Source: Geobacter sp. (GTDB lineage: Bacteria > Desulfobacterota > Desulfuromonadia > Geobacterales > DSM-12255). From it: 12,961 bases of DNA. Both the position numbers and the translations under genes were made by a program. Below the pieces are notes generated by a model. It had not been told where the DNA came from, searched no databases, and saw only the letters and a list, made by a program, of their open reading frames with translations. Shown one piece after another: positions 6,912 through 12,961 of the stretch. Location of the stretch: NCBI GenBank assembly GCA_012026855.1, contig VEOV01000346.1, positions 1-12,961 of the forward strand, given 5' to 3'. Every line of letters starts with the position of its first letter. The stretch's first letter is position 1.

Positions 6912-8081
6912 ATGAAGAAGGTTACTGCACTGCTTCTTGCAGGGATGCTCGCTTTCGGCGCAGCAGGTTGCAAGAAAAAAGAGGGGGGCGAAGCTGCCAA
7001 GGCTGCCGGCGACACCATCAAGATCGGTTTTCTCGGTGCTCTGACCGGTGACGTTGCCATGTTTGGCAAGCCGACTCTGGAAGGGATGAAGATGGCTGCC
7101 GAAGAGCTCAACGCTGCCGGCGGCATCAATGGCAAGAAAATCGAGATTGTTGAAGCTGACAACCGTGGTGACAAGCAGGAAGGCGCTTCCGTGACCCAGA
7201 AGCTGATCAGCCGTGACAATGTAGTTGCCATCGTTGGCGATCCGACCACCGGCATCACCAAGGTTGCTGCCCCCATCGCCCAGAAAGCCGGCGTTGTACT
7301 GCTCTCTGCCGGCGCTACCGGTCCTGGTGTAGTTGAGAACGGCGATTTCATCTTCCGTAACACCCTGCTCGACTCTGTTGCCATTCCGGCCTGTATCGAT
7401 TTCTTTGCCAAGGATCTCGGCTACAAGAAGGTCGCTGTAGTTACTTCTGACAACAACGATTACTCTGTCGGTCTTTCCCAGACCTTCCGCGATGCTGCCA
7501 AAGGCAAGGGGATTGAAATCGTGGCCGACGAGAAGGTCAAGGACGGCGACAAGGATTTCTCTGCTCAGATCACCAACATCAAGGCCAAGAAGCCTGATGT
7601 CATCTTCTACTCCGGTTACTACACCGAAGCTGCCCTCATGATGAAGGAAGCCCGCAAGCAGGGCCTCAAAGCCAACATCTTCGGCGGCGACGGCCTCTTC
7701 TCTCCGAAACTGATCGAACTGGGCGGCACAGCTGTTGAAGGCGCCATGTCAGCTCTTGGCTTCTCCCCTGAGCAGGCAACTCCCGAGACCGCCAAGTTCA
7801 TCGAGGCGTTCAAGAAGAAGTTCAACGGTGCCGAGCCTGGCCTGTTTGACGCCCAGGGCTATGACGGTGTCATGATGGTTGCCGACGCCATCAAGCGTGC
7901 CAACAGTGCTGATCCGAAGGTATTCAAAGGTGAGCTGGCCAAGACCAAGAATTTCAAAGGTGTTTCCGGCACCATCACCATCCGCGACAACCGCGAGCCG
8001 ATCAAGTCTCCCCTTGCTCTGCTGGAGGTTAAAGGCGGCAAGTTTGTCCTGAAGAACAAAGTTCCTGTAAAGATGGACTAA
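6912..8081 (+). CDS. livK: Branched-chain amino acid ABC importer substrate-binding lipoprotein (LivK/LivJ type)
   Basis: The periplasmic receptor of the Liv-type importer encoded by the next four genes. It has 389 residues and a short signal peptide with a lipobox-like AAGC, so Cys20 is probably lipidated; a lysine-rich tether (KKKEGGEAAKAAGD) follows. The type I periplasmic-binding fold (Peripla_BP_6) begins IKIGFLGALTGDVAMFG and includes AAEELNAAGGINGKKIEIV, the hinge-adjacent AIVGDPTTGIT and VVLLSAGATGP, and QGYDGVMMVADAI near the end. E. coli LivJ/LivK are soluble, so the lipid anchor is a notable difference. The ATG at 6912 has AAGGGGGG 7 bases upstream; the frame runs back to a TTG at 6846, but that extension crosses the stem-loop and would bury the signal peptide. 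Substrate is likely Leu/Ile/Val or a related aliphatic compound, though Liv-like systems also carry other ligands. Confidence 0.93.
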   Translation: MKKVTALLLAGMLAFGAAGCKKKEGGEAAKAAGDTIKIGFLGALTGDVAMFGKPTLEGMKMAAEELNAAGGINGKKIEIVEADNRGDKQEGASVTQKLISRDNVVAIVGDPTTGITKVAAPIAQKAGVVLLSAGATGPGVVENGDFIFRNTLLDSVAIPACIDFFAKDLGYKKVAVVTSDNNDYSVGLSQTFRDAAKGKGIEIVADEKVKDGDKDFSAQITNIKAKKPDVIFYSGYYTEAALMMKEARKQGLKANIFGGDGLFSPKLIELGGTAVEGAMSALGFSPEQATPETAKFIEAFKKKFNGAEPGLFDAQGYDGVMMVADAIKRANSADPKVFKGELAKTKNFKGVSGTITIRDNREPIKSPLALLEVKGGKFVLKNKVPVKMD

Positions 8082-8106
8082 CGGTTTCTTAATCCTTAAA
8101 ATGGCT

Positions 8107-8134
8107 AGTGGCCTGGCAGCGATGCCAGGCCACT
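8107..8134 (+). other. Intercistronic stem-loop between livK and livH
   Basis: AGTGGCCTGGCA (8107-8118) and TGCCAGGCCACT (8123-8134) form a perfect 12-bp stem closed by GCGA, a GNRA-type tetraloop. Only TTTC follows, so termination would be weak at best. Like the hairpin at 3887-3913, it lies between a binding-protein gene and its permease gene. The likely effect is to stabilise the upstream message against 3' exonucleases or to cause partial termination, raising LivK relative to LivHMGF. Confidence 0.75.
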
Positions 8135-8158
8135 TTCATGAATGCACAAGGCACCCAC

Positions 8159-9034
8159 ATGTTTTTTCAGCAACTCATCAACGGCATTGCTCTCGGCAGT
8201 ACCTACGCGCTGATCGCTCTGGGCTATACCATGGTCTACGGCATCATCACGCTCATCAATTTCGCCCATGGCGAGATTTTCATGGCCGGCGCTTTTGTCG
8301 GCCTGCTCCTGGTTGCAACCTTCAAAATGAACATATTCGCGGCAATGGTGGTGTCAATGCTTGTCTGCATGGTTCTGGGCGTGCTCATCGAGCTGATCGC
8401 CTATCGACGCCTGCGCAAGTCATCCCGCCTCTCCGCGCTAATTTCCGCCATCGGGGTCTCCATTTTCCTGGCAACCCTGGCCCAGATGATCTTTGGCGCC
8501 AATGCCAGGAGTTTCCCTGACGACGCCTTTCCGGTCCGCCAGATTCACATCGGTGATGCTGACATTTCAACCCTGCAGCTGCTGATCATCGGTGTCTCTG
8601 CCCTGCTCATGGTGGCGCTGGAGTACATTGTTCAGCGGACCAAGCTGGGGAAGGCGATGCGGGCGACTTCGGAAGATTACAATACCGCTGCCCTCATGGG
8701 GATCAACGTCAATATGATTATCTCCTTCACCTTTGCCATCGGCTCGGCCCTGGCGGCTGCCGGCGGTGTCCTGGTGGGGGTGCTGTTCAATGCGGTCTCC
8801 TTCAACATGGGACTTATGGCCGGCCTCAAGGCCTTTGCCGCTGCCGTGCTCGGTGGGATCGGCTCCATTCCCGGCGCAATGCTGGGGGGGCTGCTCCTCG
8901 GGGTTACCGAGGTCATGGGGGTGGCTGCCGGTTACTCCTCCTACCGTGATGCCATCGCATTTTTCATTCTCGTGCTGGTTCTGCTCATCAGGCCGACCGG
9001 TCTTTTGGGCCGCAAAATACAGAAGAAGGTTTAA
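8159..9034 (+). CDS. livH: Branched-chain amino acid ABC importer permease LivH
   Basis: One of two different inner-membrane subunits of the Liv importer. The start FFQQLINGIALGSTYALIAL and the family signature GYTMVYGIITLINFAHGE identify LivH; several further hydrophobic helices follow. The segment GLKAFAAAVLGGIGSIPGAM near residues 215-240 is the conserved loop that contacts the ATPases. Start choice: the frame opens at a GTG within the upstream stem-loop (8108), and another ATG lies at 8138. The ATG at 8159 is best, because AAGG lies 7 bases before it and the resulting N-terminus (291 residues) matches the family. The stop at 9034 is 2 bases from the livM start, so the two are tightly coupled. 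Confidence 0.94.
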   Translation: MFFQQLINGIALGSTYALIALGYTMVYGIITLINFAHGEIFMAGAFVGLLLVATFKMNIFAAMVVSMLVCMVLGVLIELIAYRRLRKSSRLSALISAIGVSIFLATLAQMIFGANARSFPDDAFPVRQIHIGDADISTLQLLIIGVSALLMVALEYIVQRTKLGKAMRATSEDYNTAALMGINVNMIISFTFAIGSALAAAGGVLVGVLFNAVSFNMGLMAGLKAFAAAVLGGIGSIPGAMLGGLLLGVTEVMGVAAGYSSYRDAIAFFILVLVLLIRPTGLLGRKIQKKV

Positions 9035-9036
9035 TT

Positions 9037-9966
9037 ATGACTGAGTTTCTTCAGGGGCTGCTCTCCAATATCAACCCCTACATCCTGCAGATAATAGTCA
9101 ATATCGGCATCGGTATCGTCCTGGCCCTCGGGCTCAATGTGATTACCGGGCTGACCGGGCAGCTCTCCCTCGGCCATGCGGCCTTCATGAGTGTCGGCGC
9201 CTTTACCAGCGCCCTGCTGACCATCAAGCTGGGGATGCCCATCACCTTGAATCTGCTGGTCACCGGCGCGGTGACGGCCCTGGTCGGCGCCCTGATCGGC
9301 TATCCGATCCTGCGGCTCACCGGCGATTATCTGGCAATCTGCACTCTCGGTTTTGCCGAGATCGTCAAGGTGGTCTTCCTCAATCTCGATATCACCAACC
9401 GGGCCCTGGGGCTCTCGGTGCCGCCGGCCAACAGCGCCATCCCGATGCCGTTCGTTGTCTGGGGGGTGGCTATCCTGGCCATTATCCTGGTTTCCTTCGT
9501 CTATAACTCCCGCTTCGGCCGGGCGCTCAAGGCGATTCGCGGCGACGAGATCGCTGCCGAGGCCATGGGGATCAATGTGGCCCGCTACAAGGTGCAGTCC
9601 TTCGCCCTCGGCACCTTCCTGGCCGGGGTGGGCGGCGGTCTCTATGCCCACTTCATCAGCTACATCAATCCATCCGATTTCGGCTTCCTGAAATCCATCG
9701 ATATTCTCAGCATGATCGTCCTGGGTGGCTTGGGGAGTATCCCCGGGGCTGTCATCGGCGCCGGCGTGTTGTCGGCTGCGCCCGAGTTTCTCCGCTTCAT
9801 GGCCAACTACCGGATGCTGGTCTACGGTGCCCTGCTGGTCTTCATGATGCTCTTCAGACCGAACGGCCTGATGGGGGGGGTAAACTTTACCGACATGGTG
9901 CTGCGCGCCCTGGGGAGAAAGCCGCACCTCAAAACGGTTTTGCAGAACCGGGAGGTGGGTAAATGA
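9037..9966 (+). CDS. livM: Branched-chain amino acid ABC importer permease LivM
   Basis: The second membrane subunit of the Liv importer, 309 residues. Typical LivM sequences are LNVITGLTGQLSLGHAAFMS in an early helix, TGDYLAICTLGFAEIVKVVF, and the cytoplasmic RGDEIAAEAMGINVARYKVQ loop that precedes FALGTFLAGVGGGLYAHF. The ATPase-contacting segment VLGGLGSIPGAVIGA mirrors that in LivH. E. coli LivM is over 400 residues with an N-terminal extension; this shorter form is the common one in other bacteria. A GAAGG site 7 bases upstream supports the ATG. The C-terminus has a polar tail (RKPHLKTVLQNREVGK), and the stop overlaps livG as ATGA. Confidence 0.94.
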   Translation: MTEFLQGLLSNINPYILQIIVNIGIGIVLALGLNVITGLTGQLSLGHAAFMSVGAFTSALLTIKLGMPITLNLLVTGAVTALVGALIGYPILRLTGDYLAICTLGFAEIVKVVFLNLDITNRALGLSVPPANSAIPMPFVVWGVAILAIILVSFVYNSRFGRALKAIRGDEIAAEAMGINVARYKVQSFALGTFLAGVGGGLYAHFISYINPSDFGFLKSIDILSMIVLGGLGSIPGAVIGAGVLSAAPEFLRFMANYRMLVYGALLVFMMLFRPNGLMGGVNFTDMVLRALGRKPHLKTVLQNREVGK

Positions 9967-10733
9967 ACACCAACCAGATTCTGAAGCTGGATAATGTGAC
10001 TATCAAGTTCGGCGGCCTGACCGCCGTCGACAGTGTCAACCTGTCGGTGGAGAAAGGGACCATTCAGGCGCTCATCGGCCCGAACGGAGCCGGCAAGAGC
10101 ACCATGTTCAACCTGATTACCGGCATCTACAAGCCGACCTCAGGGACGATCTCCTTTAATAATCATTTCGTCAGCGGACTGCCCACCTACAAGATCGCTG
10201 CTGCTGGTATCGGCCGCACCTTCCAGAATATCCGCCTCTTTACCGAACTGACCGCTCTGGAAAACGTCATGATCGGCGCCCATACCCGGGGACGGTGGGA
10301 CCTGACCGGGGCGTTGACGCAGTTTTTTCCATGGGTGAGAAAAGAAGAGGGGGAACTGACGGAGTGGGCCACCGAGTGCCTCTCCATGGTCGACCTTACC
10401 TACAAGGCGTTCGAGATGGCCGGCAATCTACCTTACGGTGAGCAGCGCCGGCTGGAAATCGCCCGGGCGCTGGCCCTCAAGCCGCACATCATCCTGCTTG
10501 ACGAGCCTGCTGCCGGCATGAACCCCCAGGAGAAGATGGTGCTGATGGAGATGGTCAAGCGGATCCGTGCCACCGGCGTGACCGTGTTTCTGGTGGAGCA
10601 TGACATGAAGTTCGTCATGGGGATCTCCGACCGGGTGGCGGTGCTGGACTATGGCGTCAAGATCGCCGACGGCACCCCGGAAGAGGTCAGGGCCAATCCT
10701 AAAGTCATTGAAGCTTACCTCGGTAAGTCTTGA
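9963..10733 (+). CDS. livG: Branched-chain amino acid ABC importer ATPase LivG
   Basis: One of the two paired cytoplasmic ATPases of the Liv importer, 256 residues. It has Walker A GPNGAGKS (39-46), a Q-loop in RTFQNIRLF (85-93), signature region NLPYGEQRRLEIARAL (155-170), Walker B IILLDEP (176-182) and switch histidine H213 in LVEHDM. The PYGEQ form instead of LSGGQ, the AAGMNP D-loop, and the inserted stretch between Q-loop and signature (about 105-150) are normal for LivG, not defects. The C-terminal NPKVIEAYLG is the family ending. The start overlaps the livM stop by 4 bases, and GGAGGTG at 9951-9957 is a good binding site. Confidence 0.95.
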   Translation: MNTNQILKLDNVTIKFGGLTAVDSVNLSVEKGTIQALIGPNGAGKSTMFNLITGIYKPTSGTISFNNHFVSGLPTYKIAAAGIGRTFQNIRLFTELTALENVMIGAHTRGRWDLTGALTQFFPWVRKEEGELTEWATECLSMVDLTYKAFEMAGNLPYGEQRRLEIARALALKPHIILLDEPAAGMNPQEKMVLMEMVKRIRATGVTVFLVEHDMKFVMGISDRVAVLDYGVKIADGTPEEVRANPKVIEAYLGKS

Positions 10734-10743
10734 GGATATGAAT

Positions 10744-11448
10744 ATGTTGAGTGTTGAGAAACTATTTGTCAGTTATAAAGCGATCAAGGCGCTGCAGGAT
10801 GTCTCCTTCAACGTGGAGCAGGGGGAGATTGTTGCCCTGATCGGTGCCAACGGCGCCGGCAAGACAACCATTCTCAATACGGTTTCCGGCATTGTGCCGG
10901 CCATATCCGGCAAGATTGCCTTCAAGGGTGAGGATATCACCGGTATTCAGCCCCACGAAATCGTCAAGCGGGGCATCTCACAGGTGCCTGAGGGGCGCCG
11001 GGTGTTTGCCAACATGAGCGTACTGGAAAACCTGGAGATGGGCGCCTATATCCGCAATGACAAGAAAGCGGTGGCTGAGGAGATTGACGAGGTTTTCCAG
11101 CGTTTCCCACGGCTGTTCGAGCGGAAAAAGCAGCTTGCCAAAACCCTTTCCGGCGGTGAGCAGCAGATGCTGGCCATGGGGCGGGCGCTGATGTCCAGAC
11201 CTGCACTGCTCCTTCTCGACGAGCCCTCCATGGGGCTGGCGCCGATGCTGGTGCAGCAGATTTTCGACATTATCCAGGAGATCAATGCCTCCGGCACAAC
11301 CATCATGCTGGTGGAGCAGAATGCCAATATGGCGCTTTCTATCGCCAATCGCGCCTACGTCCTGGAGACCGGCGAGGTTGTTCTTTCCGGTGATGCCAAG
11401 GAGCTGGCGGCTAATCCGGAAGTTCGCAAAGCCTACCTGGGAGAATAA
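10744..11448 (+). CDS. livF: Branched-chain amino acid ABC importer ATPase LivF
   Basis: The partner ATPase of LivG, 234 residues (E. coli LivF has 237). Motifs: Walker A GANGAGKT (34-41), Q-loop region ISQVPEGRRVFANMSVLENL (78-97) typical of LivF, signature LSGGEQQMLAMGRAL (135-149), Walker B LLLLDEP (155-161) and D-loop MGLAP. The usual switch histidine is replaced by Gln in LVEQNANMAL (189-198), which is standard in LivF. The C-terminus NPEVRKAYLGE is typical. Two close ATGs occur (10738 and 10744). The second is preferred because GAGGA ends 7 bases before it, versus one base before the first. It is the last gene of the liv operon, 10 bases after livG, and its stop codon directly abuts a long inverted repeat. 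Confidence 0.95.
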   Translation: MLSVEKLFVSYKAIKALQDVSFNVEQGEIVALIGANGAGKTTILNTVSGIVPAISGKIAFKGEDITGIQPHEIVKRGISQVPEGRRVFANMSVLENLEMGAYIRNDKKAVAEEIDEVFQRFPRLFERKKQLAKTLSGGEQQMLAMGRALMSRPALLLLDEPSMGLAPMLVQQIFDIIQEINASGTTIMLVEQNANMALSIANRAYVLETGEVVLSGDAKELAANPEVRKAYLGE

Positions 11449-11567
11449 GGAAGCGCTGCTTTTTCGCCATCTCGGCGTTGATCTGCGGGCTTTTTGTGGG
11501 GCGTAGCGCTGCTACGCCTCCGCATCACCCCTTGATCGCCTTGACCTGGCAAAAAATCCACGCTTCC
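11449..11567. repeat. 119-base imperfect inverted repeat filling the livF-EamA gap
   Basis: The outer 7 bases are exact inverted repeats: GGAAGCG (11449-11455) and CGCTTCC (11561-11567). Moving inward in register are TTTTT/AAAAA with GCCA/TGGC (11460-11469 against 11547-11556) and GGCG/CGCC (11474-11477 against 11537-11540). The centre is a tight hairpin, GGCGTAGC-GCT-GCTACGCC (11500-11518). All these pairs share one symmetry centre near 11508, so the whole gap could fold as one long interrupted hairpin. It begins at the base after the livF stop and ends 11 bases before the next ATG. It may be a dispersed intergenic element (REP- or MITE-like), an operon-end structure, or both. No coding capacity or target-site duplication was recognised. 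Confidence 0.6.
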
Positions 11568-11578
11568 AGCAGATTGCA

Positions 11579-12460
11579 ATGTCGATAAGCAAACCCCAAA
11601 TCAATCCCTATGTCGCCATTGTCGCCGGTGTACTGGCAGTCTCCTTTTCCGCGCTCTTTGTCCGGTTGGCCACGGCGCCGCCGCTGATTATCGCCACTTA
11701 CCGGCTGCTCTTTACCTTCCTGGCCATTGCCCCCTATACCTTGCTGCGCCACCGCCATGAGCTGCTGGCACTCCACCGCCGTGAGGTCGCCCTGGCCGCT
11801 CTCAGCGGCACTTTCCTGGCGCTCCACTTTGCCACCTGGTTTACTTCGCTCAACTACACCACCATTGCCAGTTCGGTGGTGCTGGTCACGACCCAGCCGG
11901 TCTTCGTGGTCATCGGCTCATACTTTTTCTTCCGGGAAAAGGTCTCCCGTCTGGGGATAATCGGCGGCATCATTGCCATGAGCGGCAGTTTCATCATCGG
12001 TGCCGGTGATTTCAAGGTGGGGATGACTGCTTTCTTCGGTGACCTGCTGGCCTTGGCGGCGGCAATTCTCGTTTCCGGCTACATGATCGTCGGCAGAAAA
12101 CTGCGCGGCACTGTTTCGCTCCCGGCCTATACCTTTGTGGTTTACGGCACCAGTGCCTTGGTCCTGGCGCTGCTCTCTCTGGGGAGCGGACTGGACTTTA
12201 TCCACTATCCGGCCCGGGACTGGCTGCTGTTTCTCGGCCTGGCCCTGATCTGCACCGTGGGGGGGCATACCATCTTCAACTGGGTGATCAAATATGTCCC
12301 GGCATCCACCGTTGCGGTCTGCATCCTGGGAGAGTCGCTCGGGGCGATTATCTGGGGGGCGGTGTTCCTGCGTGAATTTCCAGGGCCAAGGCAGGTCATT
12401 GGCGGCATGGTGATCTTCACCGGCCTGCTGCTCTTTACAAAAGCATCGGTCAGGAGATGA
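11579..12460 (+). CDS. DMT superfamily (EamA) transporter
   Basis: A second EamA-type inner-membrane carrier, 293 residues with about ten hydrophobic helices in two repeats. Repeat one opens VAIVAGVLAVSFSALFVRLA, with IIATYRLLFTFLAIAPY and the conserved LHFATWFTSLNYTTIASSVVL. Its end has TQPVFVVIGSYFFFREKVSRLG, the typical end-of-repeat motif. Repeat two ends with YVPASTVAVCILGESLGAII and a last helix. It is distinct in sequence from the EamA gene at 2091-2978. The substrate is unknown; export of amino acids or related metabolites is common in the family. The ATG has no obvious ribosome binding site, as the inverted repeat comes within 11 bases of it. The gene overlaps the following rarD gene by 4 bases (ATGA). 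Confidence 0.9.
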   Translation: MSISKPQINPYVAIVAGVLAVSFSALFVRLATAPPLIIATYRLLFTFLAIAPYTLLRHRHELLALHRREVALAALSGTFLALHFATWFTSLNYTTIASSVVLVTTQPVFVVIGSYFFFREKVSRLGIIGGIIAMSGSFIIGAGDFKVGMTAFFGDLLALAAAILVSGYMIVGRKLRGTVSLPAYTFVVYGTSALVLALLSLGSGLDFIHYPARDWLLFLGLALICTVGGHTIFNWVIKYVPASTVAVCILGESLGAIIWGAVFLREFPGPRQVIGGMVIFTGLLLFTKASVRR

Positions 12461-12961
12461 GCGGCAACAACTGTAAAGCGCCGTCAACCGGCCTGCTGTT
12501 CGGCATCTGCTCCTACCTGATCTGGGGCTTTTTCCCGATTTACTTCAGGGCCATGGATCTGGTGCCGCCACCCCAGGTGGTTGCCCACCGGATCGTCTGG
12601 GCGGCATTCTTCCTGGTTATTCTCACCACGGTGCGCCGCGGCTGGGGCGACATTCGCACAGCCCTGACCACCAGGGGATCGTTGCTGCTGCTGGTGACCA
12701 CGGCACTGCTGATCGCCACCAACTGGCTGGTGTTCATCATTGCCGTCGGCCATGGCGAAATCCTGCAGTCCAGCCTCGGCTACTTCATAACCCCATTTGT
12801 CTCGGTAATTCTTGGCATGACCGTTCTCAAGGAGCGGCTGCGGACGATGCAGACAGCAGCCCTGCTGCTGGCCCTGGTCGGGGTGCTGCTGATAACCCTG
12901 CAGCAGAGCGGCATCCCCTGGGCAGCCTTGACCCTGGCCATGACCTTCGGCACCTATGGGC
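12457..12961 (+). CDS. rarD: RarD-type DMT transporter (3' end outside window)
   Basis: The N-terminal 168 residues of a RarD family protein; E. coli RarD has about 296, so a bit over half is present. Family markers are FGICSYLIWGFFPIYFRAM at the start, VVAHRIVWAAFFLVIL, and especially NWLVFIIAVGHGEILQSSLG followed by YFITPFVSVILGM and LKERL. E. coli RarD was named for a chloramphenicol-sensitivity effect; its physiological substrate is not established, so only membrane transport is safe to infer. The ATG overlaps the stop of the upstream EamA gene as ATGA, and AGGAG directly upstream serves as binding site, though its spacing to the ATG is very short. The reading frame is open to the window end. 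Confidence 0.92.
   Translation, partial: MSGNNCKAPSTGLLFGICSYLIWGFFPIYFRAMDLVPPPQVVAHRIVWAAFFLVILTTVRRGWGDIRTALTTRGSLLLLVTTALLIATNWLVFIIAVGHGEILQSSLGYFITPFVSVILGMTVLKERLRTMQTAALLLALVGVLLITLQQSGIPWAALTLAMTFGTYG

Noticed and set aside
9031..9927. 298-codon minus-strand open frame antisense to livM
   Set aside because: The predicted protein is a low-complexity mix rich in Asp, Gln, His and Gly without domains or hydrophobic pattern. It mirrors the GC-rich codon bias of livM, which is certain on the plus strand.
10117..10617. LivG lacks LSGGQ (PYGEQ instead), and LivF has Gln in place of the switch histidine
   Set aside because: Both are standard features of these two families, not signs of decay or new function.
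10651..10743. Upstream extension of livF into livG
   Set aside because: The extra residues are basic and proline-rich, unlike any LivF N-terminus, and overlap livG by 83 bases; the ATG at 10744 has a well-placed binding site.
11541..11563. TTGACC as the -35 box of a promoter for the EamA gene at 11579
   Set aside because: The hexamer at 17-base spacing (TTCCAG) does not resemble a -10 box, and the site lies inside the inverted repeat.
11918..12487. 189-codon minus-strand open frame across the EamA-rarD junction
   Set aside because: It lies opposite two clearly recognised transporter genes and has a composition typical of antisense shadows in GC-rich DNA.

Overview
The window looks like chromosomal DNA from a Gram-negative, GC-rich anaerobe. 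Gene order, codon use and the AT-rich promoter island in otherwise GC-rich DNA suggest Geobacter or a relative (Desulfuromonadia); this lineage call is inference. All recognisable genes act in the cell envelope, mostly in transport. I see no rRNA, tRNA, CRISPR array, insertion sequence or phage gene.

Layout. (1) Bases 1-1451: the C-terminal part of a heavy-metal RND efflux pump, cut by the left edge. (2) Bases 1489-2978, minus strand: a two-gene unit of a DMT/EamA transporter and a short secreted protein with a tetratricopeptide-like start, overlapping by 4 bases (ATGA). (3) Bases 2979-3128: an AT-rich divergent control region with a sigma70-like promoter and several dyads. (4) Bases 3129-5442: a polar amino acid ABC importer (soluble binding protein, permease, ATPase). 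(5) Bases 5503-6837: an outer-membrane beta-barrel porin. (6) Bases 6912-11448: a complete branched-chain amino acid type importer, livKHMGF, whose binding protein is a predicted lipoprotein. (7) Bases 11449-11567: a long imperfect inverted repeat filling almost all of the gap. (8) Bases 11579-12961: two overlapping DMT transporters, an EamA protein and a RarD protein cut by the right edge.

How the parts may work together. The eight plus-strand genes from 3129 to 11448 are closely packed, and the only strong U-tract terminator among them sits right after the first binding-protein gene. They could form one envelope-spanning uptake module: porin in the outer membrane, two binding proteins in the periplasm, two ABC permease complexes in the inner membrane. 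Stem-loops follow each binding-protein gene and one precedes the second, as expected if binding proteins are made in excess over permeases. Three DMT carriers, often exporters of amino acids or metabolites, flank the module. No defence or biosynthetic system is evident. The least ordinary features are in the non-coding DNA: the terminator-like hairpin abutting a start codon that lacks a nearby ribosome binding site, and the long inverted repeat at 11449-11567.
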